Shown here one piece after another: positions 33,932 to 45,600 of a stretch of 60,000 bases of DNA. The stretch is from Membranipora membranacea (lineage: Eukaryota; Bryozoa; Gymnolaemata; Cheilostomatida; Membraniporidae): NCBI GenBank assembly GCA_914767715.1, contig OU612071.1:11455493-11515492 (forward strand). Reading direction: 5' to 3'. A model generated the notes under the pieces. It did not search any database. It was not told where the DNA came from and was given only the letters and a program-made list of their open reading frames with translations. Each line of letters begins with the position of its first letter. The first letter of the stretch is position 1. The position numbers and the translations under genes are program-made.

Positions 33932-36113
33932 TCATTGATTTTCCGCTGCTACTTGGTCAACTTCAAAAGCTGAGCCAGATGCAACAAACAGTGGTTGTAT
34001 CTGGCTCAGCTCTTGATAAACTGCTGCTAGCTCATTACGATAATCTGTGTGTTTGAGCTTTGACTTTATCCCCGCTCTACCAGCTACATACTGTAATATT
34101 TTCCCAAAACACTGGGCGCAAACATCAAAGAGTGGTGACTCAGGGAGTTTATGCCCAAACAAATCCAGGTATTGTTGTAGCAACAGCACTGGTTTCAAGG
34201 GTTCGCCGGAGTTGTCAACAAGTTTGACCCTAGCCTCTGTCTTAGAGTGTTTGAACGACCTCACAGAGTTAAATGACAAGAGGTTTTATCCTTTGACCAA
34301 TGCACATCTCCGAACAGAAGGGCATGGGAGCTAGCTGTGGTGCAAAACTCTGATGGTCGAAGAAACCCGTAAAAAGCTACTGCCATCATGCAGCGAAACT
34401 GGCATGCAACTCTAAGAGCAAGTATTTCAGCTGTCCTGTCAAGTCTGAGCAGATGACTGGAAGACACTTCAGTTTTCATGCCTGCTGTAGACTCATTCCT
34501 AAACCCTTTCAGCAGCATCTTGAGTCTTTCTGAGTCCAGGGATACCTTTGGGTCTAACTTGCGAAAAGACGATTGTATAAAGCGTTACCTGTATCGAACC
34601 CTGCATTTATGCTGATTTTTGATATGGCTACAATACATTGAATCCAGCTCTAGAATTTTCATCCAGTAATGTAACAAGAGCATCAAATGTGGAATCCTCT
34701 ACTTTGTTTGGGACACTCAAGCTTATAAGCAGGTGCAGAGTTTCATTACCTACCAAAGCCAAAAGAATGCAGCCCCAGTTACCTCGTTGGCCTCAAGCCA
34801 AGAATTTGATCTCAGTTTATATGTTGGCCTTTTATCTTTACAATCATACTCAGGTACCTTACCTATTGACATGTTGTAGCAGGTTCTCGGAGGTTCTCTA
34901 TCTTCAGTGTATAAGTTTGCCAGAAATATGCCCTCTACATCACCCTCCATCTACTCCATGCCTTCCTCATAGTCTGAGTAAGCTTTCACCAGCCTGTGTC
35001 GCCATTAATATGTTTGTTTGTTGGTGGTGTTTAATGATTATTTTTTGGGAGCATGTAGCAGAGGCATCTCACTCGTAGCATGATTTACATAGAAAAGAAA
35101 AAGCCACTCTATTCACATCACAGAACTTTTTGAATTTGTTGAAATATTTTTCTTAAGTCTTTGCAGACGCCGGGCATACTGACGCACCGATCAGTCTGTC
35201 CACTTCTTAAAGTTCTACAAAAAAGAAGAAGAAAGAAGTGAATGTATCATCAAATGTACAGATACCTAACTTATAAGGTCAAGATGAAAATAATTTGACC
35301 CTTGCCACGAGTGACGAAATGCTCTGCTGACAAGGGATGATTAATACTTCCTTGCGATAACTGCCTGTTAGATCCATGTAATGAAACCCGAGTTGATTAA
35401 GTCGAGATGGTGGAGGACGACTATTGGAACTCATCTCATAGTAGGAAATGTATGCTGAAATTTCTCTTTTTCGCCTGTTGATAAAAAATCTGGACCGATA
35501 TTATCCACACATTTCACATGGAATATGTGAGCATTCCTGTTCAGGCAGAGTTTTGCAATGTGGCGAAAAATCTTACGTAGAGCATGTTCCTTACTGTATA
35601 GCTTGTTGATAACGGCGACCAGGGCCATGTTGTCGGTGAACACTCAAATGGAACAGTTGGCGACACACGTCTGAAGCATCAAGAGAGCAGTAACTATGGG
35701 TAACAGTTCCAGCACTGCTATATTAGGCCAGGATCCGTAAAACCACTGGTCTCCCCAGACACCTCCAAAACCTACAGAAGTTGATGCGTCTGTGATGAAC
35801 GGTGGGAATGATGTTAAACCCGCCAAGACAATGTCGTATGGTTTTTTGGGAGGGGCCTCAAGTAAAACACACCACACCCTTAGATCCTCTTTCACTTCCT
35901 CACTCACTTGCCTTCTCTTGTTCTTACTCTGAGAGAGAACACCTGCTAGTCCATCATACACACTACTAAGGTAGGTGCGTCCTGCTCACACCACTTGTGC
36001 CAAGTAAGTCAGAGACTGCTATCGACTGCCACAACTTAACTTGAGGGGCCTGCAACCGCAAAATGAGCTTCTCTTGGACTTTGACCCTCTTCTCAGTTGG
36101 TATAAAAAGTATC
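33932..36113 (-). mobile_element. Broken DIRS-type retrotransposon (RT thumb, RNase H, tyrosine recombinase)
   Basis: Read 5' to 3' on the minus strand. 36113-35965 holds the tail of a reverse transcriptase (FIPTEKRVKVQEKLI, LILRLQ). 35961-35431 is an RNase H domain with acidic residues in TDAS, LELLP and TDNMA and the phrase GFGGVWGDQWFYGSWP, interrupted by one in-frame TGA at 35645-35647. 34518-33932 is a tyrosine recombinase core (FYGFLRPSEF, then YLDLFGHKLPESPLF) with a frameshift near 34270. The expected HxxR box and catalytic tyrosine are not seen. RT, then RNase H, then recombinase is the DIRS order. The 5' part is missing. The copy is inactive. Confidence 0.75.
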
Positions 36114-36522
36114 CTTTTTTGTGAGTCTATCCCTAGACCCTCTCTTCAGTTATTTAGAATAATAGGAAAGAGAAAACCCCGCGAACTGACGAGATAAGTA
36201 AATTAGCATAAATCGCTATAAGGTGCTAGATAATGCTATAGGTAAGATAAGATAACTACAAAATATGAGGCTCAAAGGCAAGGTTAGAGTTAGTAAATTT
36301 TACAAGTTATAACACAGTACTGTGTTATTAAAAACTGAGCCTTGTCATATTGCTCAAGGAAAAATGTGTTTTTCAGGTGTTAAAAACTCTGTATATTTTG
36401 TGAACTCATCCGGTTAATGCAAGCCTTTCGAAAAGCCAAAAGTTAAATAAATGATGAAAAGATTTCATAACTACATGTTGCAATTCCAACAATGGACATA
36501 CCGGGCATTCTTAGCAGGTTTA
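36114..36522. other. Spacer between DIRS remnant and gene 3
   Basis: AT-rich, with no gene or clear repeat visible. It precedes the conserved leader of gene 3. Confidence 0.5.
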
Positions 36523-36612
36523 TTTTAGTGAAGACAATAAGTTGTGTGGCCTAGTAAGAATGAGTCACGTTTAGCTCTACTCCTCTGGCAAAGTTTTCTT
36601 TTACCCTCTGGT
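36523..36612 (+). promoter_or_regulatory. Conserved leader/promoter-proximal block of gene 3
   Basis: Contains TTTTAGTGAAGACAATAAGT, TGTGTGGCCTAGTAAGAATG and GGCAAAGTTTTCTTTTACCC directly before the ATG; shared with the other three copies. Confidence 0.5.
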
Positions 36613-36674
36613 ATGGCGGGGTATTCTCATTTCGCTACGCTCACTCTGTTTGCAGCTTTTATCAATGTCTTTTG
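36613..36674 (+). CDS. Gene 3 exon 1: start codon and signal peptide
   Basis: ATG starts MAGYSHFATLTLFAAF, hydrophobic and unpunctuated, ending phase 2 at GTAGGT. The ATG context GTATGGCGGGG is conserved in genes 1 and 3 and nearly so in both pseudogenes, which supports this start. Confidence 0.85.
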
Positions 36675-39600
36675 GTAGGTGAACATTCTACAAAGCTCTA
36701 ATCTAAACACTCAAACTGTCTTCTTTTTATCCTTGAGTCAGTGATAGATACAAATGCTCTTTGATTGTGAGTAATAAAGTATGCAGCAATAAGAGTGAGT
36801 GATCAAACCTGAGCTAAAGAAAAACTTGCTGATATCAAATTTTTGGTGTATCACAAATTTCAATGTTTCTTTTAGTACTTAACGAACCTCAACCAAAATT
36901 GAAAACGCTGATGATTGCGAGCTTGAGAAGTGAAGCTTCATTTCAAGGAATTAAATAACAACACAAGTAATTGAAATTGTTTTCTAAAACCAAGGAAAAT
37001 TTGAACATCTATCTGTTTAGGTGTCGAAGTTGGCCGAATCTGGAATATTATAACATGGATAGTTTTGGCTGGGAAATGTCGGTTGTCACTGGAGTTGGGA
37101 GTCTTGATTTTACAGACAACTTCATGATAGTGAGTAATCGTATTATCTATTGTTTATGTGCTGCTAATTTTTAAATGTTTATGTATGAAAAGACATATGG
37201 ATCCTAACCCTTAACTTTAAATACTTACTTATACTCCTTGGTTTGAGGCTGCTATTTTTTTTTACATCTTATTCTCCATATTTTATTCTATCATGTCAGC
37301 GATTTCCAACTGTAGAACCCTAATATAGAGGAAGTTATGGTCTCTCATACTCTCTAGGTGATTGCCTTCATTTTTCATTGGGAATCCTTGTCTTACATCA
37401 CAGCGCATCATGCTCGTTATGACTATGTAATACCGACAATAAGATTATGATCACAAATTTATGGGTCTAAGTGGGTCTCAAACCAAAATTTGTCAAACAT
37501 GGCCCAGCAGGCCACGCCGCTACCACTGCGCTATACTGTTAACACAGAGAGCTGGTCCAAGGTAGCAGCGTTGCCTGCTGGTTCAATATACCTGGGCATT
37601 TTGACTACCATCTTATCTGTGGAATTATAAGTATTACATATTCATAATAAATATGACACATTGTGACGTAACACAGGGATTGCCCGCTGTTTACTAATGC
37701 GGAGTGACTGCTGTCACCTTGAAAGTTTGAGATACCTTAACTTCCTTAATAATATTAAGATTCTAAATGTGAAAATTGCACACATGATAGTATAGAATAT
37801 GGAGAATAAGATGTGATACAAAAAATCAGCCTCAAAGTAAGTTATTAAGAAGTTGACTGATGAATTTTAATAACCCACAAGTGTTTCTTGCAGCCAATGC
37901 GCCATGACCCGATGCAAATCATGGTAGGCAATGGAAATGGATATTCCCCTAGCACTGGTGAGGGGTGCATACAAATATACTACCTGCGAAATAGAACTAA
38001 ACCTGTGAGAAGTGAGTTAATAGTAACGGTAAAATCATACTTTCTCTGTTTCTTCACAGAAATTCCCTGCATGGTTGACCCTCCTGAATGAGCAAAAATT
38101 GTGTTACACTTGACGCAATTTTAAAGTGATATATTTTGGCTCTATGGCCTGCCAACTGTTGATTTGTGAAATACATTGCTATTTCGTTTGCCCATATCTT
38201 GGATCTTATTGTTTATATTCATGTCCAGCCATCAAGAATGAAGCGAATGGACTCAAATTACAGTGTTGGTCTATTTTAGAGATTGCTGGTAAATGTTCTC
38301 GTAATATTCAAAGTATCTTCAGTTACAAAGATGGCTGGGGATTAGGAGCAGAACTTATGTGGCCTGACCATGGTTATATGACTAAAGATAGAAAGTGGAT
38401 CCTGTTTGTGGACAACGAGAGGTGCGCACGAAAGTTGAGGACAACAACATTTCAAGTGACAACCGTTATAGGTAAAACAAGTAGACGAGACATGACTGGA
38501 TAACATATTTTGATGAGCTTGGCTCTGAGTAGGATATATCGGGTTTGCTAACTGGCACCAACAACCCATTCCTTTTAAGATAGTTAGCCTCTCTCCATTC
38601 GTGCACTGTTGGACACCTTCAGCATAGAAAAATGGAGCTGAATTGGGCATGTTTTAATAACAGTTCATCAAAGAATAAAAGAATTTTCGGCTCAGCATCT
38701 GCGCCCTTGCAAACTCTAAGGGACAAGTTTTTTTGGAAGTTATTTTGATCCTCTAATGCTCATTGATCTCAATTGCTGACTGTTATGTTGAATCATTTTT
38801 TGAAATTTATCATGTCTTTTCACCATAGGCTTAAGGATGATCTGAAACATCTGGTGATTTTAACATTTCAGTGGTGCAGATGCTAGGTCTGAAATATTTT
38901 GAAATATGAAGCAGATAGCTCTCCGAACAAATTGATTTTGAAACTATTTTCGATGGGGAGAAACAAATTGGCTCAGAAAACTATCTTGAGGCGTAGCGGG
39001 GATCCTTATCAAATATAATTATCCTTTCAATGATCCATTGCTCAGTTCATTAATAGCATTGGCAAAATTTAGTGATTATCTCCCCCTGACCAAACTTTGA
39101 ACTTCACTCTGAATCATGCGACCTCATTTAATCTGCCCACTCAAAAACTATGGCCCAGTCCAGCAAAATTGAAGCCAGTAGTATTGAATTTGGACAGGAA
39201 ATAGTAAATCAAATATCTATCACTATCTATTCTATTGCTATCTTGCATGTATAGGGTTCATGGCCAGTTTTTAAACCAGATTGACACAATTGATCGTTTC
39301 GCTTGGTGCTTAGAGTTTGAAATATTATCTGTTTACAGGAAGAACTTGTATACTGGTAAATTTTCTGATATTTGGGGGCATTCAATTTTTGATTGAAGAT
39401 GAGGATATCCTAGATTCTTCTGTAAAGAATTTTATCATTTAACTTTGTATGTTTAGCCGGATGCAAGGATGAGATTCGATAACTTGGGCAAGTGGGATAA
39501 CTTCTAATTCATAATAGGTACGACATTGTATGAAAGTGAGAAGATAACTCTATAGCAACTTGGAGCCAAAATACTTTTAATGAACTGAGTGACTTCCTTT

Positions 39601-42600
39601 TATTAAAAACACCATTCGATTTTTGGAGCTTGAAATTCTGTTGCTATACAGCACCTTGGATCTTGAACAAGTTTTAAACTGCTGAATTTCAGAAATATGT
39701 GAATATCTATATCTAAAAATATTATCTTTGGAATATTTTGGTGTATTCCCCTTTTTGACTCAATGACATATTGAGCTTGTTTATGAAAGAATAACTCCAA
39801 TGTGACAGTCATGTAGGTTTTCTTTAACTTCCCATCTGCATTAGCTCAATGATGTAACGATGTAGAACAGGAACATACATGTGGCATTGAGCGTTTGTCA
39901 AATTATCATACACTATCTCAGGCTTTTTGTTCTGTTGCCGGCACCATACAATATTTCACTAAATATCTCAATATTATTAGGTAGCTGTAGTAATGGACTT
40001 AATCTTGGTACGTATGGCACTAATATGAAGGCGCTAGGGATGGTATTTCTTGATGAGAAAAATCTCTGGGTTTTCTTCACGTCGTCGGTAAGTGTGAACT
40101 ATGCTACAGAAATGGTTTACTTGACATGATATGTATATTTTAGGTTTTATGATGGGCACAGTGGTTAATATGGAGTTTATTCAGAATAAGTTTGTTTTCA
40201 AAATGGATTAGTTCTGAATCAAGCGGAAAAAAAGTTTTAGCAGACCTGTCAGGCACCTTGCCAGCATGTTTAAGAAAAGTTTGCCAGCAACTTAAGGCCA
40301 TGCCATGCCTCTGCCTAGCCATCATTTGGTAAATACACACCATTCATACAATACCACTCATCCGGGACGACACCAGCCTTCCTGATTCTATTTAGCACTT
40401 TGTCAGTATTTGTAAGCTAGCTGGACATGTCTTGTATAGCTTATTACTATTGCAATGATGCCTGACCTCTGATTGCTGATATTATATACTGACCTTGTCG
40501 ATGCTTCGACTATAAAATGTTTCAAATGAATCGCTATAAATACAGTTAGGTAGCCCCAGAACTATTTATTGACTGAAGACATTATTTGCCAAGTGGCAAG
40601 AAGCTTTGGTTGCCAACAATTGTTGTTATAATATTGCAAGAATATTATGTTTATTTTGAAGGGACTTTTTATTTATCCTTGGAGCGGAGCTACATGGCAG
40701 CTAGCAGGAAATCGTCGTAGAATGGGCATGCACCATGATCGCAGCTTTGAATGTGGAATAATCACCAAGAGCACCCATAATGAATTTCTGGTGTTTCAAA
40801 AGGTTGCATATGGTGAGAGGATCATAAATATATCCTGCTTCTACGTAATTTGGGATTATGTTACCTTGAAACAATCATGAACCACTTCAGAAGTGTTTCC
40901 AAGCTTTGCAAAACAGGGTCAACTGGTTGTCTGTAAATTTCATATTATTGGAATTAGTTGAGCAACATACACAGTGACGTGACCAACCATTAGCCAAAAA
41001 GAAGATGAACTTCACATTTGGGCAACAGGGTACTTGCCATGTAATATTAGCGTTAATCTGGTGCAGAATTGATGAGCATATGAAAACTATCACCAAGAAA
41101 TTGATGGTATCTTAATAGTAGCTAGTTAGTGAAAGATGGAAGGGGAGGGAGAAGAGAATTATACAGAAATTATGGCATTCAGTGTTTGAAGAATCGGTCA
41201 CAAAATGTTCTAGGGCTTTTAAAGCATACTGGTGACCATAAGACAAGCCTGAGATTAGTCCTCATTAGAACAGCATCATAGAAACAGGGACACTCACCAG
41301 TTGTTTTACACCAACAACCACAAAAGACAGGTGTCCAAGATTAACACCAGAGTAAACCGAAGCGTCCTGTTCATGCCAATAGAAACAGTTCTGCAATTGC
41401 ACAAAAGTAGTCCAATATTCAAACATGATAGTCAGGATGCTCTCTCACATGATTCCAGCCACATGCTACAGATCTAATTTTGACATGCTTCTCTGCAGAA
41501 TGTTTTTGAGTGGCCTCATCCTTGGGTCAGTTCAAAACTGATTTATATGTAACAAGCTTTAACTATGTGTGCTAGGACAATTATGCTCTCTTCCGTTTTT
41601 TCCTTGATTGTTATTCTGAACACTGAGAATTGATTGGTCAATCACGAGATACTGGCCGTTAAAAATAATCAAAACCTATATTTGACATTAATATCTAGAT
41701 ACATGCCATCCTACTTTATTATTGTAGCACATTGCAACCAGAGGGTTAAATACAAAATGGCTATGAATAATATCAAACCTCACACTAATTTCTGCTATAT
41801 CTTTCAGGTGTGACTTCTTACGACTTTACCAAAGTCGATATTGGAAGCGATGACATAGTATATTCAACTAGAATATTCAGGTGGGTTCCATTTGGAATTT
41901 CCGTGCAAATAAATGGTCACAAGATGTGGTTATGGATGATAGTTACAATGATTGCTTTAACTTAATCTTGATCAAATCAAGACTTTGCATGTTCCAGCTT
42001 ATTCCAATGAAGGTTCATGATTTGTTTCATAAAATTTTACTGTTACAAAGTTGCTACTAGTTTTTTTCAATTGAATTCAAATTTCACTCCTAAGAAAACT
42101 TGAACAAGCCTGAGCTACTCCTACCTCTCAGGTAAATGTGTGCTCATGGAAAACTAATTGAGGCTTCAATCTCAAAATTGTCACCCAATGGCGAGAAAAA
42201 ACATGCACAAACTGATAGTCAAAATCAGGGTATGAAATAGACCCACTAGGTGATGAAGTCATTTTATCAACTAGTAAGACGGTAACTCTTTCACAATGTA
42301 CATAATTTCATATCCTGATTTTGACGATCTGATCGTGTAAATTATTTGCCGATTAGGTCAATACTGAATTTGCAGCCTCATATTATAAGTTTTGAGCTAT
42401 ACAGAATTGAATAAGCACACCTTTGCTTACTGTAGCAGCAAAAGTTTAAGGTGGTTTAAAGAGAGTTAAATAAGGTAAATGAGAATGTGCTACGAGAATA
42501 TTAAATATTCCTTGCCTCTTAGTTTGACAAAATTTAACAGTTGAACTCATTAATATGTATTCATATCTGTGGTTGATCTGAATGGAAATAGTATGAAATC

Positions 42601-45600
42601 TGTAAATAACTATCATTTCAATCTCCGCTTCTCCCATTACTCTCATGTTCCTCTAGTCTATATTGTGACTCTGCCTGAGCACCCTTATCTTAGTTGTACA
42701 AATAATAATTCTCTTCTTGAATGACAATAGCAATCAGGATTAGGGAGTGGTCTGATGGTTAAGGGTGCGGACTTGTGATCAGTGAAGTCCAGGTTAAATT
42801 CCCGGCGCCGGCAGTCATTTCTGATTTGGTACTAGCACGCCATTCATCCTAGCTAGGTCCTTGCGGAACGGGACTAAAAATACCGGAGGTCCACTGTGTG
42901 TTTGCACACCCCACATGCAGTAAAAAGATCCCCCTCTGCCTCTTCGATAAAAAAGAGTTGCCGGAATTCCGGCAGGCAAGGGTTTAGCGTGCAGCTTGAG
43001 TACTATGGGTCCCTGTACCCGTACACCCTGTAACCCTCTCCGCAATGACGACTTAGACTTAGACAATAGCAATATCTCGTTTCCATACATCAGTGTTGGG
43101 TTGATTGCTGTTTCAATATATTCCTTCTCATTTCACCTGCAATCTGATCAATTCTCTAATGTTTCACATCATTATCATTGCTGATTTTTGTAGCCTGAAG
43201 AGATTCTGGCCTTGGTCTGATCGTGGAGCCACATATAAATTCAAGTTATATAAGAGAAACTTCCAAATGAGCGTCAGCAATGGTCATGTGTCCCAACATC
43301 CATATTACAAAGAACTCCTGATGGTCACCGACTGGCATCTAGCTTCAATCTTTTTACTCAACACTGACAATGGTTAGCATAAACTACCAAAAACTATTCC
43401 ATCATTGCTATCACCAGCTAGTGCTTGGAATTTGTTCTGATCTCTCAAGTGAATGCAATTGTCTTTATGGAGAGGTATACACCCGAGGGTGCTGGGGGCT
43501 TGAACAATCAACAATGAAAGCTCCCCCAGTGGGGCTCGAACCCACAACTCCTGCGGCACTCATAGCCTGGCAGTGAGTAGCAAGCACGCTAACTGATTGC
43601 GCCATCTCACCATCCCCAAAAATGAATGGGTCGATGGCGCTAATCAGATATCCTGCTATTCACTACTCGGAGTTGTGTTATCTCATCCCACAGCACATTC
43701 CAATCCACCATTGCCACCCTATGAAACACAGCGTACGTGTTAGGGTTATTGGCCTTACATGGCCCATTGCTGGGACCCCTTGTAGTAGGTTTAGCTGTCT
43801 TTCCAGCTTGTCAGGATGTCTTTCCATGGTGTCACATGTCTTTCCATGAGTCAGTCAGTAGACAAGTATAAGGGAGAGGTATACACCCGAGGGTGCTGGG
43901 GGCTGGAACAATCAACAATGAAAGCTCCCCCAGCGGGGCTCGAACCCACAACTCCTGAGGCACTAATCACCTGGCAGTGAATAGCAAGCGCGCTAACCGA
44001 TTGCGCCATCTCACCATCCCCAAAAAAGAATGGGTCGATGGCGCTAATGAGATAGCCTGCTATTCACTACTCGGAGTACTTATGCATTAAATGTAGTTTA
44101 TTTGTTTCAGGTAAAGTTCGGCAGTACTGTAGTCGAGCTTCAGGCCTACCCTACATTTTTACAACCAGTAATGAACCTTACTGTCGGTTCACAACATTGA
44201 AGAGCACTATGTGGGTTGGGGGGTCATCACTGGCTGCGCTTGTGGTGGATAGAACAGCATGGTTGATTCATCAAATTATGCTCAGTATGTTCAGTTTATA
44301 TATTTAAATAACTATTTATATTGACAGTCAGCATCCATAATCAACAAGCGAGTTGCTGACAGGTTCAAATGTGAAATAGAGGTGATGTGCAACACATCAT
44401 ATTCATATTTCTAAATGTGCAGGCATGTTAAACTGTAATGCCTTTTGGTTATAAAATCACCAACATCTTGTGAGGCACGTATGGTTCGGCATGAGGTGTA
44501 GGTGAGCCCTTCATACAAGCCAGATCAGTTAAATCAATAGCTCAGCTCTTTATTCGTAGCTCTAAGTCCAGCCCGCTGTGAATGAGGATAGGCAAGGGCA
44601 AGGGATATGTTGAAAGACAAAATTGAAGCCTTTTTAATTTATTGGTTTAATCAATAGTCACAACATGAGATAAACGCTTGTAAAGCAGCTCAATAATCCA
44701 GTCAGTCCATCATTATGCTCATTTATCAATAGTTCATGTGTTGTTCAACTTACATTTTGCTTTTTTTGAAAGCCAACAATATGGAGCAGCGCCACAATAG
44801 ATGTGTTAAATGTTGGAATGCACCAGAATATAATACTTGTTATGGTACAAGGGACGGTGCTGTTTGTGTATGCGCAGTCGGCTACGAAGGTCCAGATTGC
44901 GATATCCGTGAGTTCCCATTGCAGCTGCTGCAATTATTTCGGAATACTTATCAAATTCACTCTTTTGGTTAATCTTATTGCATTATCATCAAAAAAAGCT
45001 CATAAAATTTCCTATCTTGCGACAAAAATACAGATAGGGCCAGATAAAGAAAAGCTATACATCGAAGACTGGTTTGAATTCACCACAGTGTTTCGTTTAC
45101 AGCTATCTGCAATCCCAGTAAATGCAATGGTCATGGACAATGTACATCAGATGTCACAAATAGGGTTATATGTACCTGTGATGCCGGCTGGAGAGGAGTA
45201 AGGTGCAATATTCAGTGAGTTCAAATTGCTTTTGGGAAATCTTTTCAATTGTTTCTGTCAATGTTTCAATAGAGCTATCTAATTCATACTCTATGAATTC
45301 TGGCTCAAACTTTGTTTTTTAGTTTTTCATCAACAATCGGGACAAACTAGAACATACATGATTCATGATGATTACTTACTCTATCTTTTTCAGAAGATAT
45401 CTTTTATTGAAATATGTGAAGAGCACAATCATGCAGATTGGTGTAGAGAACACTGAACCGTATAATGCTCGGGTAGCATCTGGATTTCTCCTGGTAAGTT
45501 ATACCAATTGAATGAGCAATCAATTGATCGACTATCACATCATCCAGAAAGCAGATGCTAAAATAACAACACAAGACTCACAAAAGTGCATATTTTGCTT

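Noticed and set aside
34638-35078. 146-codon plus-strand open frame
   Set aside because: It lies antisense within the decayed DIRS-type element and shows no domain.
43505-43610. Functional tRNA genes (here and at other tRNA-like sites)
   Set aside because: The A- and B-boxes are good but the acceptor stems do not pair well, and the stretches recur as parts of longer repeats; they are SINE heads.
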